From an uncultured Oscillospiraceae bacterium (GTDB taxonomy: Bacteria > Bacillota > Clostridia > Oscillospirales > Oscillospiraceae), in the NCBI GenBank assembly GCA_934631005.1, contig CAKTXA010000006.1, forward strand, positions 1-64,000: 64,000 bases of DNA, written 5' to 3'. Numbering within the stretch: the stretch's first letter is position 1; the number at the start of each line of letters is the position of its first letter. Below the pieces are notes generated by a model, which saw only the letters and a list, made by a program, of their open reading frames with translations, was not told the origin of the DNA and did not search any database. Positions 44,909-51,891 of the stretch are shown piece after piece. Position numbers and translations under genes: made by a program.

Positions 44909-45619
44909 TCAGTCCGGCAGCAGATGCTTCGTGCTGTACCGGGGATAGACGTTATAAGGCCGGAAGCCCTCGGCAAAGGCCACGCCGCACTGATAGCCGC
45001 GGTATTTCGAGCACGTTTTCACCATGTCGGCAAAGTCGATGCCGTCGTGCTCATACATCCACTTGAGCTGCGACTCATGGCAGCGCAGGGCGCTCAGCTT
45101 CGTCTCGATCTGGGCGCTGATGTCCACATAGTGCGTGGGCTGGAAGTCCACGCCCGCGAGCGTGTCCATAAAGAACACGGGGATAAAGCTGTTGTACGGC
45201 TCATATTTTCTCGGCCGGTGGGAAAGGCCCGAGCAGAAGCTCGCGTTCGTCGCGATATGGCTCGTTTCCACATGGTCCTGCATATAGTCCTGCGGGTTAT
45301 GCGTGAGGATGACGTCCGGCCGGACGTAGCGCACCACATCCGCCACCGCGTCCATCACGGCGGGGTCGTGGCTGTCCACCAGCATATCGCCCACATTGAT
45401 GTTGAATACTTCCTTTGCGCCCAGCATCGCGCCGGAGGCCTCGGCCTCCTTGGTGCGGATGGCGGCCAGCGGATCCGGCTCGATCACAACGTGGCCCTGA
45501 TTGCCGTTGGCAACATGGCACATATACACCTCGGCGCCCTGCTCAAAATACTTGCGCAGCGTTCCGCCGCAGGCGATCTCCAGATCGTCGGGATGGCACC
45601 CGATGCCCAATACTTTCAT
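44909..45619 (-). CDS. PIG-L family deacetylase (2)
   Basis: 236 residues from ATG 45619 (MKVLGIGCHPDDLEIACGG); an ATG six bases earlier is too near the GGGGAGGAA site. It has the same zinc motifs (HPDD, HVETSHIAT) as the copy at 31857-32564 and about four of five residues identical by eye. It lies between Gfo/Idh (4) and the ceramidase-like gene with 16-23-bp gaps, so all three are co-transcribed. The adjacency of a Gfo/Idh gene at both loci (with an insertion at the first) indicates duplication of a two-gene module. Confidence 0.93.
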   Translation of the reverse strand: MKVLGIGCHPDDLEIACGGTLRKYFEQGAEVYMCHVANGNQGHVVIEPDPLAAIRTKEAEASGAMLGAKEVFNINVGDMLVDSHDPAVMDAVADVVRYVRPDVILTHNPQDYMQDHVETSHIATNASFCSGLSHRPRKYEPYNSFIPVFFMDTLAGVDFQPTHYVDISAQIETKLSALRCHESQLKWMYEHDGIDFADMVKTCSKYRGYQCGVAFAEGFRPYNVYPRYSTKHLLPD

Positions 45620-45642
45620 ATCCATTTCCTCCCCCTCAGTGC

Positions 45643-46647
45643 TTACTTCAAAACAAGTCCGCCCGCCGTTTCGATCTCCCGCTGTACCAGCCGGACTGAT
45701 CCGATCGAATCCGCAAGCGCGGCGCGTTCCAGCGCGTGCTCGCCCCGGACGCCCTCGATAAAGTATTTCAGTTCATCATAGTACCCCGCCAGCGAGGATA
45801 TGTTCCCGCCCGCGTCCGATTCCTGCGCCGCAGCAAATTCCGGGCTGAACGGCTCGCCCTCTGCGGGATACACCCGCAGGATGCCCTTTTCATACACCGC
45901 CGCCGCACGCTCAAAGCGCACGCGGTAGTCCCCCGCAAACGGGAAGCACGGCGGATTCTCCCACGACGCTTCCAGGCTCACACCCACGCCGTTCGGGTAG
46001 GTGTATTCGCTGAAGATCTGGCTGATCACGCCGTTCTCACTCCGCTGCGCCTGCGCGCGCACCGTCTCCGGCTCGCCGAGCAGCCAGCGGACAAAGTCCA
46101 CATCGTGCACGTGCATATCCACCGCCAGACCGCCGCTGCGCTCGGGCTTGTGGTACCAGTCGTCGCGCGACCACGTCGGCGACGAACTCATCCGGCGGAA
46201 CATGCCGCCGAGGAATTTTCCGTAGGTCCCTTCGTCCGCGGTCTTTTTGAGCCACACGTACTCGTTCCAGAACCGCAGCACCTGCCCCACCTGCACCTTC
46301 CGGCCGGTCTGCCGCTCGGTCTCGAGCAGCAGCGCCATGTCCTCCTCGCGCAGGCAGACGGGCTTTTCGATAAAAACATCCTTCCCCGCCCGCATGGCGG
46401 AGACGGCAAAGGGCGTATGCAAAAACGTCGGCAGGCAGATGTCGATGACGTCGACAGCATCCGACTCCACGAGCGCCGCCGCGTCGTCCCACGCCGCCGC
46501 GCCGGTCTTTTCCGCCAGCGCCTGCGCGGCGTCCAGCGCCTGATCGGACACCGCCGTGAGCTTCACGTCGAGATCGGCCAGCGCGGCGTAGCACGCCGCG
46601 TGCATATTGCCCATAAAGCCGCAGCCCAGTAAGCCGACACGGATCAT
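45643..46647 (-). CDS. Gfo/Idh/MocA family oxidoreductase (4)
   Basis: 334 residues. GLLGCGFMGNMHAACYAAL, EKPVCLREEDMALLLE and LAVDMHVHDVDFVRWLLGEP align throughout with the 33332-34342 protein. It is first in the operon with PIG-L (2) and the ceramidase-like gene. The only convincing leftward promoter upstream is at 47418-47447, beyond the oppositely oriented CBM9-like gene. AAGGAGGGC precedes the ATG. Confidence 0.92.
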   Translation of the reverse strand: MIRVGLLGCGFMGNMHAACYAALADLDVKLTAVSDQALDAAQALAEKTGAAAWDDAAALVESDAVDVIDICLPTFLHTPFAVSAMRAGKDVFIEKPVCLREEDMALLLETERQTGRKVQVGQVLRFWNEYVWLKKTADEGTYGKFLGGMFRRMSSSPTWSRDDWYHKPERSGGLAVDMHVHDVDFVRWLLGEPETVRAQAQRSENGVISQIFSEYTYPNGVGVSLEASWENPPCFPFAGDYRVRFERAAAVYEKGILRVYPAEGEPFSPEFAAAQESDAGGNISSLAGYYDELKYFIEGVRGEHALERAALADSIGSVRLVQREIETAGGLVLK

Positions 46648-46767
46648 ACGCGCCCTCCTTCGTCACTTTTGTACAAAAACTCGCTTCAAAAACTGGTCAG
46701 CCTGCGCTATGGACAAGCTGTCCGAAACCCGTTACAGTGAAAAAAACACGAAACGGAGGTCAAATCC

Positions 46768-47373
46768 ATGAAAACCTACACCATTCTCCGCCGTCCGGCG
46801 GACGGCAGCTGGCAGTCCGTTCCCGCGCTCAAGGTCGACGAGTGCCTGTGGCTCCCCGACGCCGGGGCCGCGATGCAGGGGCAGGTCTGCTATGATGACG
46901 CCGCGCTCTACGTCCGCCTGTCCGTCCGCGAAAAGGACATCCGCGCCGAGCACAAAACGCCCGGCTGCATGATCTGCGAGGACAGCTGCATGGAGTTTTT
47001 CTTCTGCCCCACGGCGGGCGATGACCGCTACTTTAACTTTGAGTGGAACCCCAACGGCCAGCTCTATCTCGGCTTCGGCCCGAACCGGTACGACTCCGTC
47101 CGGCTGCTGGTGCAGGACGAGCAGGCGCAGTTTGATCCGCAGCCCGCGCGCACAGCCGGCGGCTGGGAGCTGACGTTCCGCGTGCCGGTATCGTTCGTGC
47201 GGCGCTTTGTGCCGGAGTTTTCGCTCACGCCCGGCAAGCTCCTGCGTGCCAACTTCTTTAAGTGCGGTGAACTGACGCCGCAGCCGCATTACTACGCGTG
47301 GAACCGCGTTGCGAGCGAGACGCCCGACTTCCACCGCCCGTGCGACTTCGGAGCCCTGACGATCGCCGACTAA
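46768..47373 (+). CDS. Carbohydrate-binding family 9-like protein (1)
   Basis: 201 residues, a single CBM9-type beta-sandwich: VCYDDAALYVRLSVRE, SCMEFFFCPTAGDDRYFNFE, WNPNGQLYLGFG and LRANFFKCGE. It has no signal peptide or attached catalytic domain, so it is a stand-alone, apparently cytosolic protein. Its role is unknown; it may bind or modify a sugar product. A paralogue begins at 63415. It lies divergent from the Gfo/Idh (4) operon, with ACGGAGG upstream. Confidence 0.82.
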   Translation: MKTYTILRRPADGSWQSVPALKVDECLWLPDAGAAMQGQVCYDDAALYVRLSVREKDIRAEHKTPGCMICEDSCMEFFFCPTAGDDRYFNFEWNPNGQLYLGFGPNRYDSVRLLVQDEQAQFDPQPARTAGGWELTFRVPVSFVRRFVPEFSLTPGKLLRANFFKCGELTPQPHYYAWNRVASETPDFHRPCDFGALTIAD

Positions 47374-47417
47374 ACCGGCGGTTTTAGCAGCGGCGGCAGT
47401 GCGGTTTGTATAGATGC

Positions 47418-47475
47418 AATATAGCCCTCAAAACGTTTCTCTGTCAATAGGATTCGTAAAAACAGTTTACGAAAC
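47418..47475 (-). promoter_or_regulatory. Leftward promoter with palindromic operator, antisense to the CBM9-like gene
   Basis: On the minus strand: TTGACA (complement of 47442-47447), 18 bp, TATATT (complement of 47418-47423). Next to it is the palindrome ATTCGTAAA-N5-TTTACGAAA (47452-47474). The sequence and geometry (4 bp between -35 and palindrome, 18-bp spacer) equal those of the PIG-L (1) promoter. A transcript would run antisense through 46768-47373 into Gfo/Idh (4). Confidence 0.65.
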
Positions 47476-47590
47476 TCAGAATTTTGTTTATTTTTATCGA
47501 AATGACCCCGGGGTCGATTGGCTATTTCGCCGAGAATTTTACAAATCTTCCGCCGCAATTTGTACAATTACTTTATAAAACAAATGAACT

Positions 47591-47628
47591 AAAAAGAGCG
47601 CGCCGCCCGTTCGCGGCGCGCTCTTTTT
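47591..47628. terminator. Bidirectional terminator
   Basis: AAAAAGAGCGCGCCGC with GCGGCGCGCTCTTTTT, six-base loop. It lies some 220 bp after the CBM9-like gene and may insulate the promoters on either side. The rest of the 562-bp gap (47629-47817) shows no gene. Confidence 0.8.
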
Positions 47629-47817
47629 CCAGAGTTTTTAGAAAGCGCCCTGCGCTTCATGGTGCTTTTCACAAAAACAGTCCATATATTCCCGCCGGAA
47701 TCCGGCAAAATGCGCGCAAACGCCGCCGCAAAGTTCCCCCGCGCCCGCGCGCGGGAATTTTCCCACGCGGAAACGGCGGGCGATTCTCGAAAAACTGTGA
47801 AAAATGCCTAAAAAACA

Positions 47818-47883
47818 ATTCTTAAATTCTATTTATAAATCAGCGTTTCGCGATTGACACAGCCCCGGCCCCGGTGTTATGAT
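47818..47883 (+). promoter_or_regulatory. Promoter and palindrome upstream of the NagB-like gene
   Basis: TTGACA (47854-47859), 18 bp, TATGAT (47878-47883). Thirteen bp upstream is ATTCTTAAA-N5-TTTATAAAT (47818-47840), the same palindrome type as at 32674 and 47452. Confidence 0.65.
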
Positions 47884-47935
47884 GGATTCACAAGCAAAAA
47901 GTCCCCTGCTCCGGCAGGGAAAAGGAGGAACTATT

Positions 47936-48886
47936 ATGAATATGCTCGACACCCTGAAGGGCTCCTATTTCTCGGAAGTCCTGCCGGAAGGCTGGGACAT
48001 TGAGAAGATCTACCGCTGCGTCACCAACGACCCCGCGTCCGTGGAAGATCGTCAGAGCTTCTGGAACAAGGACTTTGCGCCCGTCAAGTGCACCAACCTC
48101 GAGGAGTTCGGCGTCTACATGGGCCACGAGATCGCCATGCAGATCAAGCTCACCAAAGAGGAAGGCCGCAAGCTCATCCTCATCCTGCCAGTCGGCCCGA
48201 TGGGTATGTACAAGTGGGCCGTCTATTTCCTGAAGGCGTGGAACGTCGACTGCAAGCACGTCTACGGCTTCAACATGGACGAGTGGTCCGACGCCGAGGG
48301 CAATACCCTCCCCGCCAGCGACCCCGCCGCGTTCCAGAACGCCATGCTCGGCGCGTTCTATAACCCGCTGGGCGAGCTGACCGTCCCGCCCGAGCAGCGC
48401 AACTTTGCCACGAAGGAAAACCTGCCCACCTATCCCGAAAAGATCAAGGCCCTCAAGGCCGAGGGCGCCAAGCAGGTGCTGGTCTACGGCATCGGCCGCA
48501 TGTGCCATATCGCCTTCTGGGAGCCGCATTTTGCCGGCGACTACAAGTCTGACGACGAGTGGAAGGCCGCGCCGTACCGCGTGGGTGCCCGCCTGCATCC
48601 GTTCACCATCGAGCAGAACGCCATCACGTCGTTCCGCTCCAGCTGGCCGCTCATCCCGTGCTATGCCAACACCATCGGCCCGTGGATCATCTTCAACTCC
48701 GACTACGCCATCGGCGGCGCGGACGGCGTGCTGTCCCGCGGTATGCAGTGGCAGGGCATGAGCTTCTGGATGACGCTGCGCTACGGCCCCTGCCGCTATG
48801 TCACCTCCAGCAACATCCCCACCATGCCCGGCAAACTCTTCTACATGGAAGAGCTTGCAGGTCCCCTGTGCGCGGATACCAACTGA
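47936..48886 (+). CDS. Glucosamine-6-phosphate deaminase-like protein (diverged NagB family)
   Basis: 316 residues from ATG 47936 (AAAGGAGG upstream), longer than NagB (about 240-266). The core is NagB-like: LILPVGPMGMYKWAV corresponds to the phosphate loop, and GFNMDEW to NagB FNMDEY with its catalytic Asp. GIGRMCHIAFWEP corresponds to GIGNDGHIAFNEP. The catalytic histidine and glutamate remain, but the aspartate of the His-Asp-Glu set (Asp141 in E. coli) is Met and the glycine is Cys. The C-terminal third is distinctive. It is thus a NagB relative with altered active site, perhaps for another amino sugar or another reaction. Confidence 0.78.
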   Translation: MNMLDTLKGSYFSEVLPEGWDIEKIYRCVTNDPASVEDRQSFWNKDFAPVKCTNLEEFGVYMGHEIAMQIKLTKEEGRKLILILPVGPMGMYKWAVYFLKAWNVDCKHVYGFNMDEWSDAEGNTLPASDPAAFQNAMLGAFYNPLGELTVPPEQRNFATKENLPTYPEKIKALKAEGAKQVLVYGIGRMCHIAFWEPHFAGDYKSDDEWKAAPYRVGARLHPFTIEQNAITSFRSSWPLIPCYANTIGPWIIFNSDYAIGGADGVLSRGMQWQGMSFWMTLRYGPCRYVTSSNIPTMPGKLFYMEELAGPLCADTN

Positions 48887-48932
48887 TCATTTCATTCGAC
48901 TTTTTCATTTTCTTCATTTCCCATTCATTTCC

Positions 48933-48962
48933 GAATGCCCCCGGCCAACGCCGGGGGCATTC
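48933..48962 (+). terminator. Hairpin between NagB-like and ROK (2) genes
   Basis: A 13-bp perfect stem (GAATGCCCCCGGC with its complement), CAAC loop, no strong T run. It may attenuate or separate the two messages. Confidence 0.6.
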
Positions 48963-49003
48963 GGGTCTCAGAACAGATTCCTGATGAGAGGCGGCGTCAT
49001 TTT

Positions 49004-50197
49004 ATGCGAAAGGCCGGTATCAATCTCAGCGAGGTCAAAGAGCGCAACCGGGCGTCTGTGCTGCGGTCGATCTGCACCGCGCCGTCCATCACGCGCAGTG
49101 AGCTCTCGGAGCAGCTGTGCCTTTCGCCGATGACCGTCACCAATATCACCAGCGAATTTCTGGCGGGCCGCCTCATCGAAGAGGTCACGCCGCAGTCGCA
49201 CGTCAAAACGCCGGGGCGCACGCCGATGCTGCTGCGCATCGCGCCGCGCTCGCCGGTGGTGGCGGGCGTGCTGCTGACCAAGTGCAACGTGTTCGGCATC
49301 CTCAGCGATCTGTCGCTGCACCCGCTCGGCCGCGCGCACTGCACGCTGGACGTGGGCGAGACGGAGCAGTCCATCCTTCATAAGATCCGCACCATCGTCC
49401 GCCAGCTGCTCGCCTGCACCGACCGGCCGTGCTGCGGGCTGGGCATCTCCGCTGCGGGCGTCGTCGACCCCGAAAACAGCGGCATCGCCTACATCACCGA
49501 CTTTTTCGGCGTCCAGTCCATGCCGCTGCGCCAGCCGCTCGAGGCGGAGTTCGGCTTCCCCGTGTACGTCTACAACGACATGCAGGCCGCGGGCCTGTGC
49601 GAGCTGTATTTCGGCTGGGGCCGGCAGGAGGACAGCTTTCTCTATGTCGGCGTGACGAACGGTCTGGGCGCGGCCACGGTCATGCACCACGAGCCGCTCG
49701 ACGCCTGCGGCGAGATGGGGCACATCTCCGTCGACTCCGACGGCCCGCACTGCAACTGCGGCAGCAACGGCTGTCTGGAGCTCTACGCCAGCACCACCGC
49801 CATCCTCCGGCGCATCGAGCAGGAGTGCGGCGTGCGCCTGCCGGGGCTCTCGCAGGCGGTGCAGCTCGCCGCGCAGGACCGCACGGCCTATGCCATCCTC
49901 TATAACGCCGTCAGCCGTCTGGCCTACGGCATCAACAATTATCTCAATCTGATCAGCGTGCCGCTGGTCATTCTGGGGCACGACGGCGCGTTTTTGCCCG
50001 ATGAGCTGCTGGGCGAAATGGAAAAGCTCGTCGTGCGCATGAACGTCGCCATGCACCAGAACCGCACCCGTCCGCGCTTTGTCCGCTCCGGCTTCGGCGG
50101 CGACGCGCCGCTGCTCGGGTCGATCTGCGCGGTGCTGCTGCAGATGTTCCGCGGCAGCTATCCCATTGAGCAGCTGCTGGCGCTGAGCTGCCGCTGA
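49004..50197 (+). CDS. ROK family transcriptional regulator (2)
   Basis: 397 residues from ATG 49004. Its N-terminal winged helix (ITRSELSEQLCLSPMTVTNI) is followed by a ROK domain with GHISVDSDGPHCNCGSNGCLE, the zinc motif with three cysteines, and VYNDMQAAGLCELYFG. It is a repressor/sensor of the NagC type. Lying just after the NagB-like gene, it is the best candidate reader of the ATTCNTAAA-N5-TTTAYRAAW palindromes; that is inference. Confidence 0.92.
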   Translation: MRKAGINLSEVKERNRASVLRSICTAPSITRSELSEQLCLSPMTVTNITSEFLAGRLIEEVTPQSHVKTPGRTPMLLRIAPRSPVVAGVLLTKCNVFGILSDLSLHPLGRAHCTLDVGETEQSILHKIRTIVRQLLACTDRPCCGLGISAAGVVDPENSGIAYITDFFGVQSMPLRQPLEAEFGFPVYVYNDMQAAGLCELYFGWGRQEDSFLYVGVTNGLGAATVMHHEPLDACGEMGHISVDSDGPHCNCGSNGCLELYASTTAILRRIEQECGVRLPGLSQAVQLAAQDRTAYAILYNAVSRLAYGINNYLNLISVPLVILGHDGAFLPDELLGEMEKLVVRMNVAMHQNRTRPRFVRSGFGGDAPLLGSICAVLLQMFRGSYPIEQLLALSCR

Positions 50198-50235
50198 CCG
50201 GGCAGAAAAACCGCAGAAAAATATCGCAAAACCTG

Positions 50236-50264
50236 TTGACATTTCGCCCCCGCTCGGGTATAAT
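50236..50264 (+). promoter_or_regulatory. Consensus promoter of the tRNA pair
   Basis: TTGACA (50236-50241), 17 bp, TATAAT (50259-50264), all consensus, about 18 nt before tRNA-Thr. Confidence 0.92.
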
Positions 50265-50282
50265 CATCCTTGCTGTTGCGAT

Positions 50283-50358
50283 GCTGGTATAGCTCAGTTG
50301 GTAGAGCAGCTGATTTGTAATCAGCAGGTCGGGGGTTCGAGTCCGTCTACCAGCTCCA
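50283..50358 (+). tRNA. tRNA-Thr (anticodon TGT)
   Basis: 76 nt including encoded CCA. Acceptor GCTGGTA pairs with TACCAGC, anticodon loop reads ATTTGTAAT, and the T arm contains GGTTCGAGTCC. It is the first of two tRNAs on one transcript. Confidence 0.97.
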
Positions 50359-50388
50359 GATTTCCGACAGGCGACAGGAATTGAATAT

Positions 50389-50473
50389 GGGGGAATTCCC
50401 GAGTGGCCAAAGGGGGCAGACTGTAAATCTGTTGTCAGTGACTTCGGTGGTTCGAATCCACCTTCCCCCACCA
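50389..50473 (+). tRNA. tRNA-Tyr (anticodon GTA)
   Basis: 85 nt including CCA, with the long variable arm of type II tRNAs. Acceptor GGGGGAA pairs with TTCCCCC, and the anticodon stem-loop reads CAGACTGTAAATCTG. It lies 30 nt after tRNA-Thr. Confidence 0.97.
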
Positions 50474-50509
50474 GAAAAGAGACGTCATCGTTGATGGCGT
50501 CTCTTTTCT
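50473..50509 (+). terminator. Terminator of the tRNA operon
   Basis: AGAAAAGAGACG with CGTCTCTTTTCT plus an inner CATC/GATG stem, starting directly at the CCA end. Confidence 0.8.
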
Positions 50510-50527
50510 GGTATCGGCATTCGGGAT

Positions 50528-50578
50528 GGTGGATTCGAAGTTTATGCCCCAAAGGGGTAAATCCACCTTCCCCCACCA
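50528..50578 (+). repeat. Echo of the tRNA-Tyr 3' end (possible att remnant)
   Basis: The 19 bases at 50560-50578 (AATCCACCTTCCCCCACCA) repeat exactly the last 19 bases of tRNA-Tyr (50455-50473). At 50528-50539 the T-arm sequence appears inverted (GGTGGATTCGAA), so the fragment folds into a hairpin with a GCCCC/GGGGT inner stem. It is consistent with an attachment-site scar after loss of an integrated element, or a decayed tRNA copy. Confidence 0.7.
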
Positions 50579-50611
50579 AAAAATCCGGACGCAAGTGCGT
50601 TCGGATTTTTT
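50578..50611 (+). terminator. Second hairpin terminator behind the tRNA-like fragment
   Basis: AAAAAATCCG(G)ACGCA with TGCGTTCGGATTTTTT. A tRNA-end echo followed by its own terminator repeats the layout of the true tRNA-Tyr. Confidence 0.75.
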
Positions 50612-50612
50612 A

Positions 50613-50707
50613 CTTATTCACTTTTCACTATTCACTATTACTTATCTCCACTGCCTGCGCCGGATTTTTTGGAAAGTAATAAGTAATAGTGAATAGTGAA
50701 TAAGTAG
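50613..50707. repeat. Inverted pair of the ACTATTCACTATTACTTAT module
   Basis: CTTATTCACTTTTCACTATT (50613 onward) and, after about 35 bp, AGTAATAGTGAATAGTGAAT (50681-50704) are inverted copies. The same module occurs near 95-120, 5806-5830, 18943-18970 and 37930-37952, next to terminators or the modular elements. Confidence 0.7.
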
Positions 50708-50789
50708 ACTTGGACGGCAGTTCTTAGCACTGTGTTTTCCGCAGAAATAGCAAATCCGCCCCCGGCTCGTAGAGCTGGGGGCTGGTTTT

Positions 50790-51689
50790 TTATGTGCTGC
50801 GCTTCTTTGAGGTGGTGCTTAGGAGGACGACGGCGGTGAGGATCAGGGCGATGCCGAGGAGGGCGCTCCAGGAGGGGTATTCCTGAAACAGCGCCGCGCC
50901 AAGCAGGGAGCTGGAGACCACGTCCACGCAGTTGAGGATGGACGCGCGCGACAGCTCGATCCGCTGCAGGCCCATGGAGTAGAACAGATACGGGAAAAAG
51001 CAGGTGACCACACCGAACAGCAGGCACAGCGGGATAGCGGCCGGCCGCGCGGAGAGCGCCGCGCCGATCGTGCCCCAGTCGCTCACGAACGCGCAGCCGA
51101 TCGCCGCAAGGCCAAAGGTGTAAAACAGGATCGTCCACGTCTGATAGCCGCGGTCGATGGCAAATTTGGCGAAGATGGAGTACAGCGCGTAGAAAAATCC
51201 GGCGGCAAAGCCCGCCAGCAGCCCGTCGGGGCTGCCGCTGACGCCGGAGAGCACGCCGGAGACCAATACGCACCCGCCGATGGACAAAACAAGCGCCAAA
51301 ACCTTCCGCGGCGTGATCTTTTCGCGGAACAAAAGCGCCCCGAGAAGCATGATGTAGATGGGCGCCATGTACGTCAGCACCGTCGCAACGGAGATGCTGA
51401 CGCGCTCGACGGCGCGAAAGTAGAAAATGCAGTACAGCAGCAGGCTGCACAGCCCCGTGCCCAGAAAGCACCAGAGGTCTTTCCATCGGATGCGCAGCAG
51501 GCGGCGGTCGCGCAGGAGGAGAAATACGCCCGTGGTCAAAAACGCGGAGAGGAGCCGCACCTGCGAGATCTCCAGCGCGTACAGGCCAAACGCGTTCAGA
51601 AGCCGCGCCAGCGGGCCCATGGTACTCCAGCCCAGCGCGGCGAGGATGACGTACAGCGCGCCGCGGCGCGCCTGAGCCGTGTTGTTCAT
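50790..51689 (-). CDS. EamA/DMT family transporter
   Basis: 299 residues from ATG 51689 (GGAGGT upstream), ten predicted membrane segments in two EamA repeats: ALYVILAALGWSTMGPLARL at the start, and SISVATVLTYMAPIYIMLLG, SRASILNCVDVVSSSLLGAA later. It is a drug/metabolite-superfamily carrier, usually exporting amino acids or small metabolites. Substrate unknown. It stands alone with its own promoter and a structured leader. Confidence 0.88.
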   Translation of the reverse strand: MNNTAQARRGALYVILAALGWSTMGPLARLLNAFGLYALEISQVRLLSAFLTTGVFLLLRDRRLLRIRWKDLWCFLGTGLCSLLLYCIFYFRAVERVSISVATVLTYMAPIYIMLLGALLFREKITPRKVLALVLSIGGCVLVSGVLSGVSGSPDGLLAGFAAGFFYALYSIFAKFAIDRGYQTWTILFYTFGLAAIGCAFVSDWGTIGAALSARPAAIPLCLLFGVVTCFFPYLFYSMGLQRIELSRASILNCVDVVSSSLLGAALFQEYPSWSALLGIALILTAVVLLSTTSKKRST

Positions 51690-51749
51690 AATACCTCCGT
51701 GCGCGCAGGCCTGCGCGCTGCTCAAAAAATCGGGAGCGCTTCAAAAAGC

Positions 51750-51838
51750 AAAGAGTCTGCCGTCACGGACTGTAACGGCAGGCTCTCCGGCAGCTTTTGG
51801 ACAGTATTTACGATACCGCCCGGCGGCGCAAAAGTCAA
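51750..51838 (-). promoter_or_regulatory. Promoter and hairpin leader of the EamA transporter
   Basis: Minus strand: TTGACT (complement of 51833-51838), 17 bp, TATCGT (complement of 51810-51815). The leader of about 110 nt contains a stem GAG(C)CTGCCGT/ACGGCAG(A)CTC (51753-51785) followed by CTTTGCTTTTT. A stem plus U-rich tract ahead of a transporter gene may act as an attenuator. I do not recognise a known riboswitch. Confidence 0.5.
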
Positions 51839-51891
51839 GAAACCCTCCCATAGGGAACGTTGAAAAATTTTTGCCCCCGGTAAGCTCGTGC

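Noticed and set aside
42304..50197. The two ROK proteins as sugar kinases
   Set aside because: Both have N-terminal winged-helix domains, the regulator architecture.
50492..50679. A 62-residue plus-strand open frame behind tRNA-Tyr
   Set aside because: It covers the tRNA-end echo and two inverted repeats and has no support.
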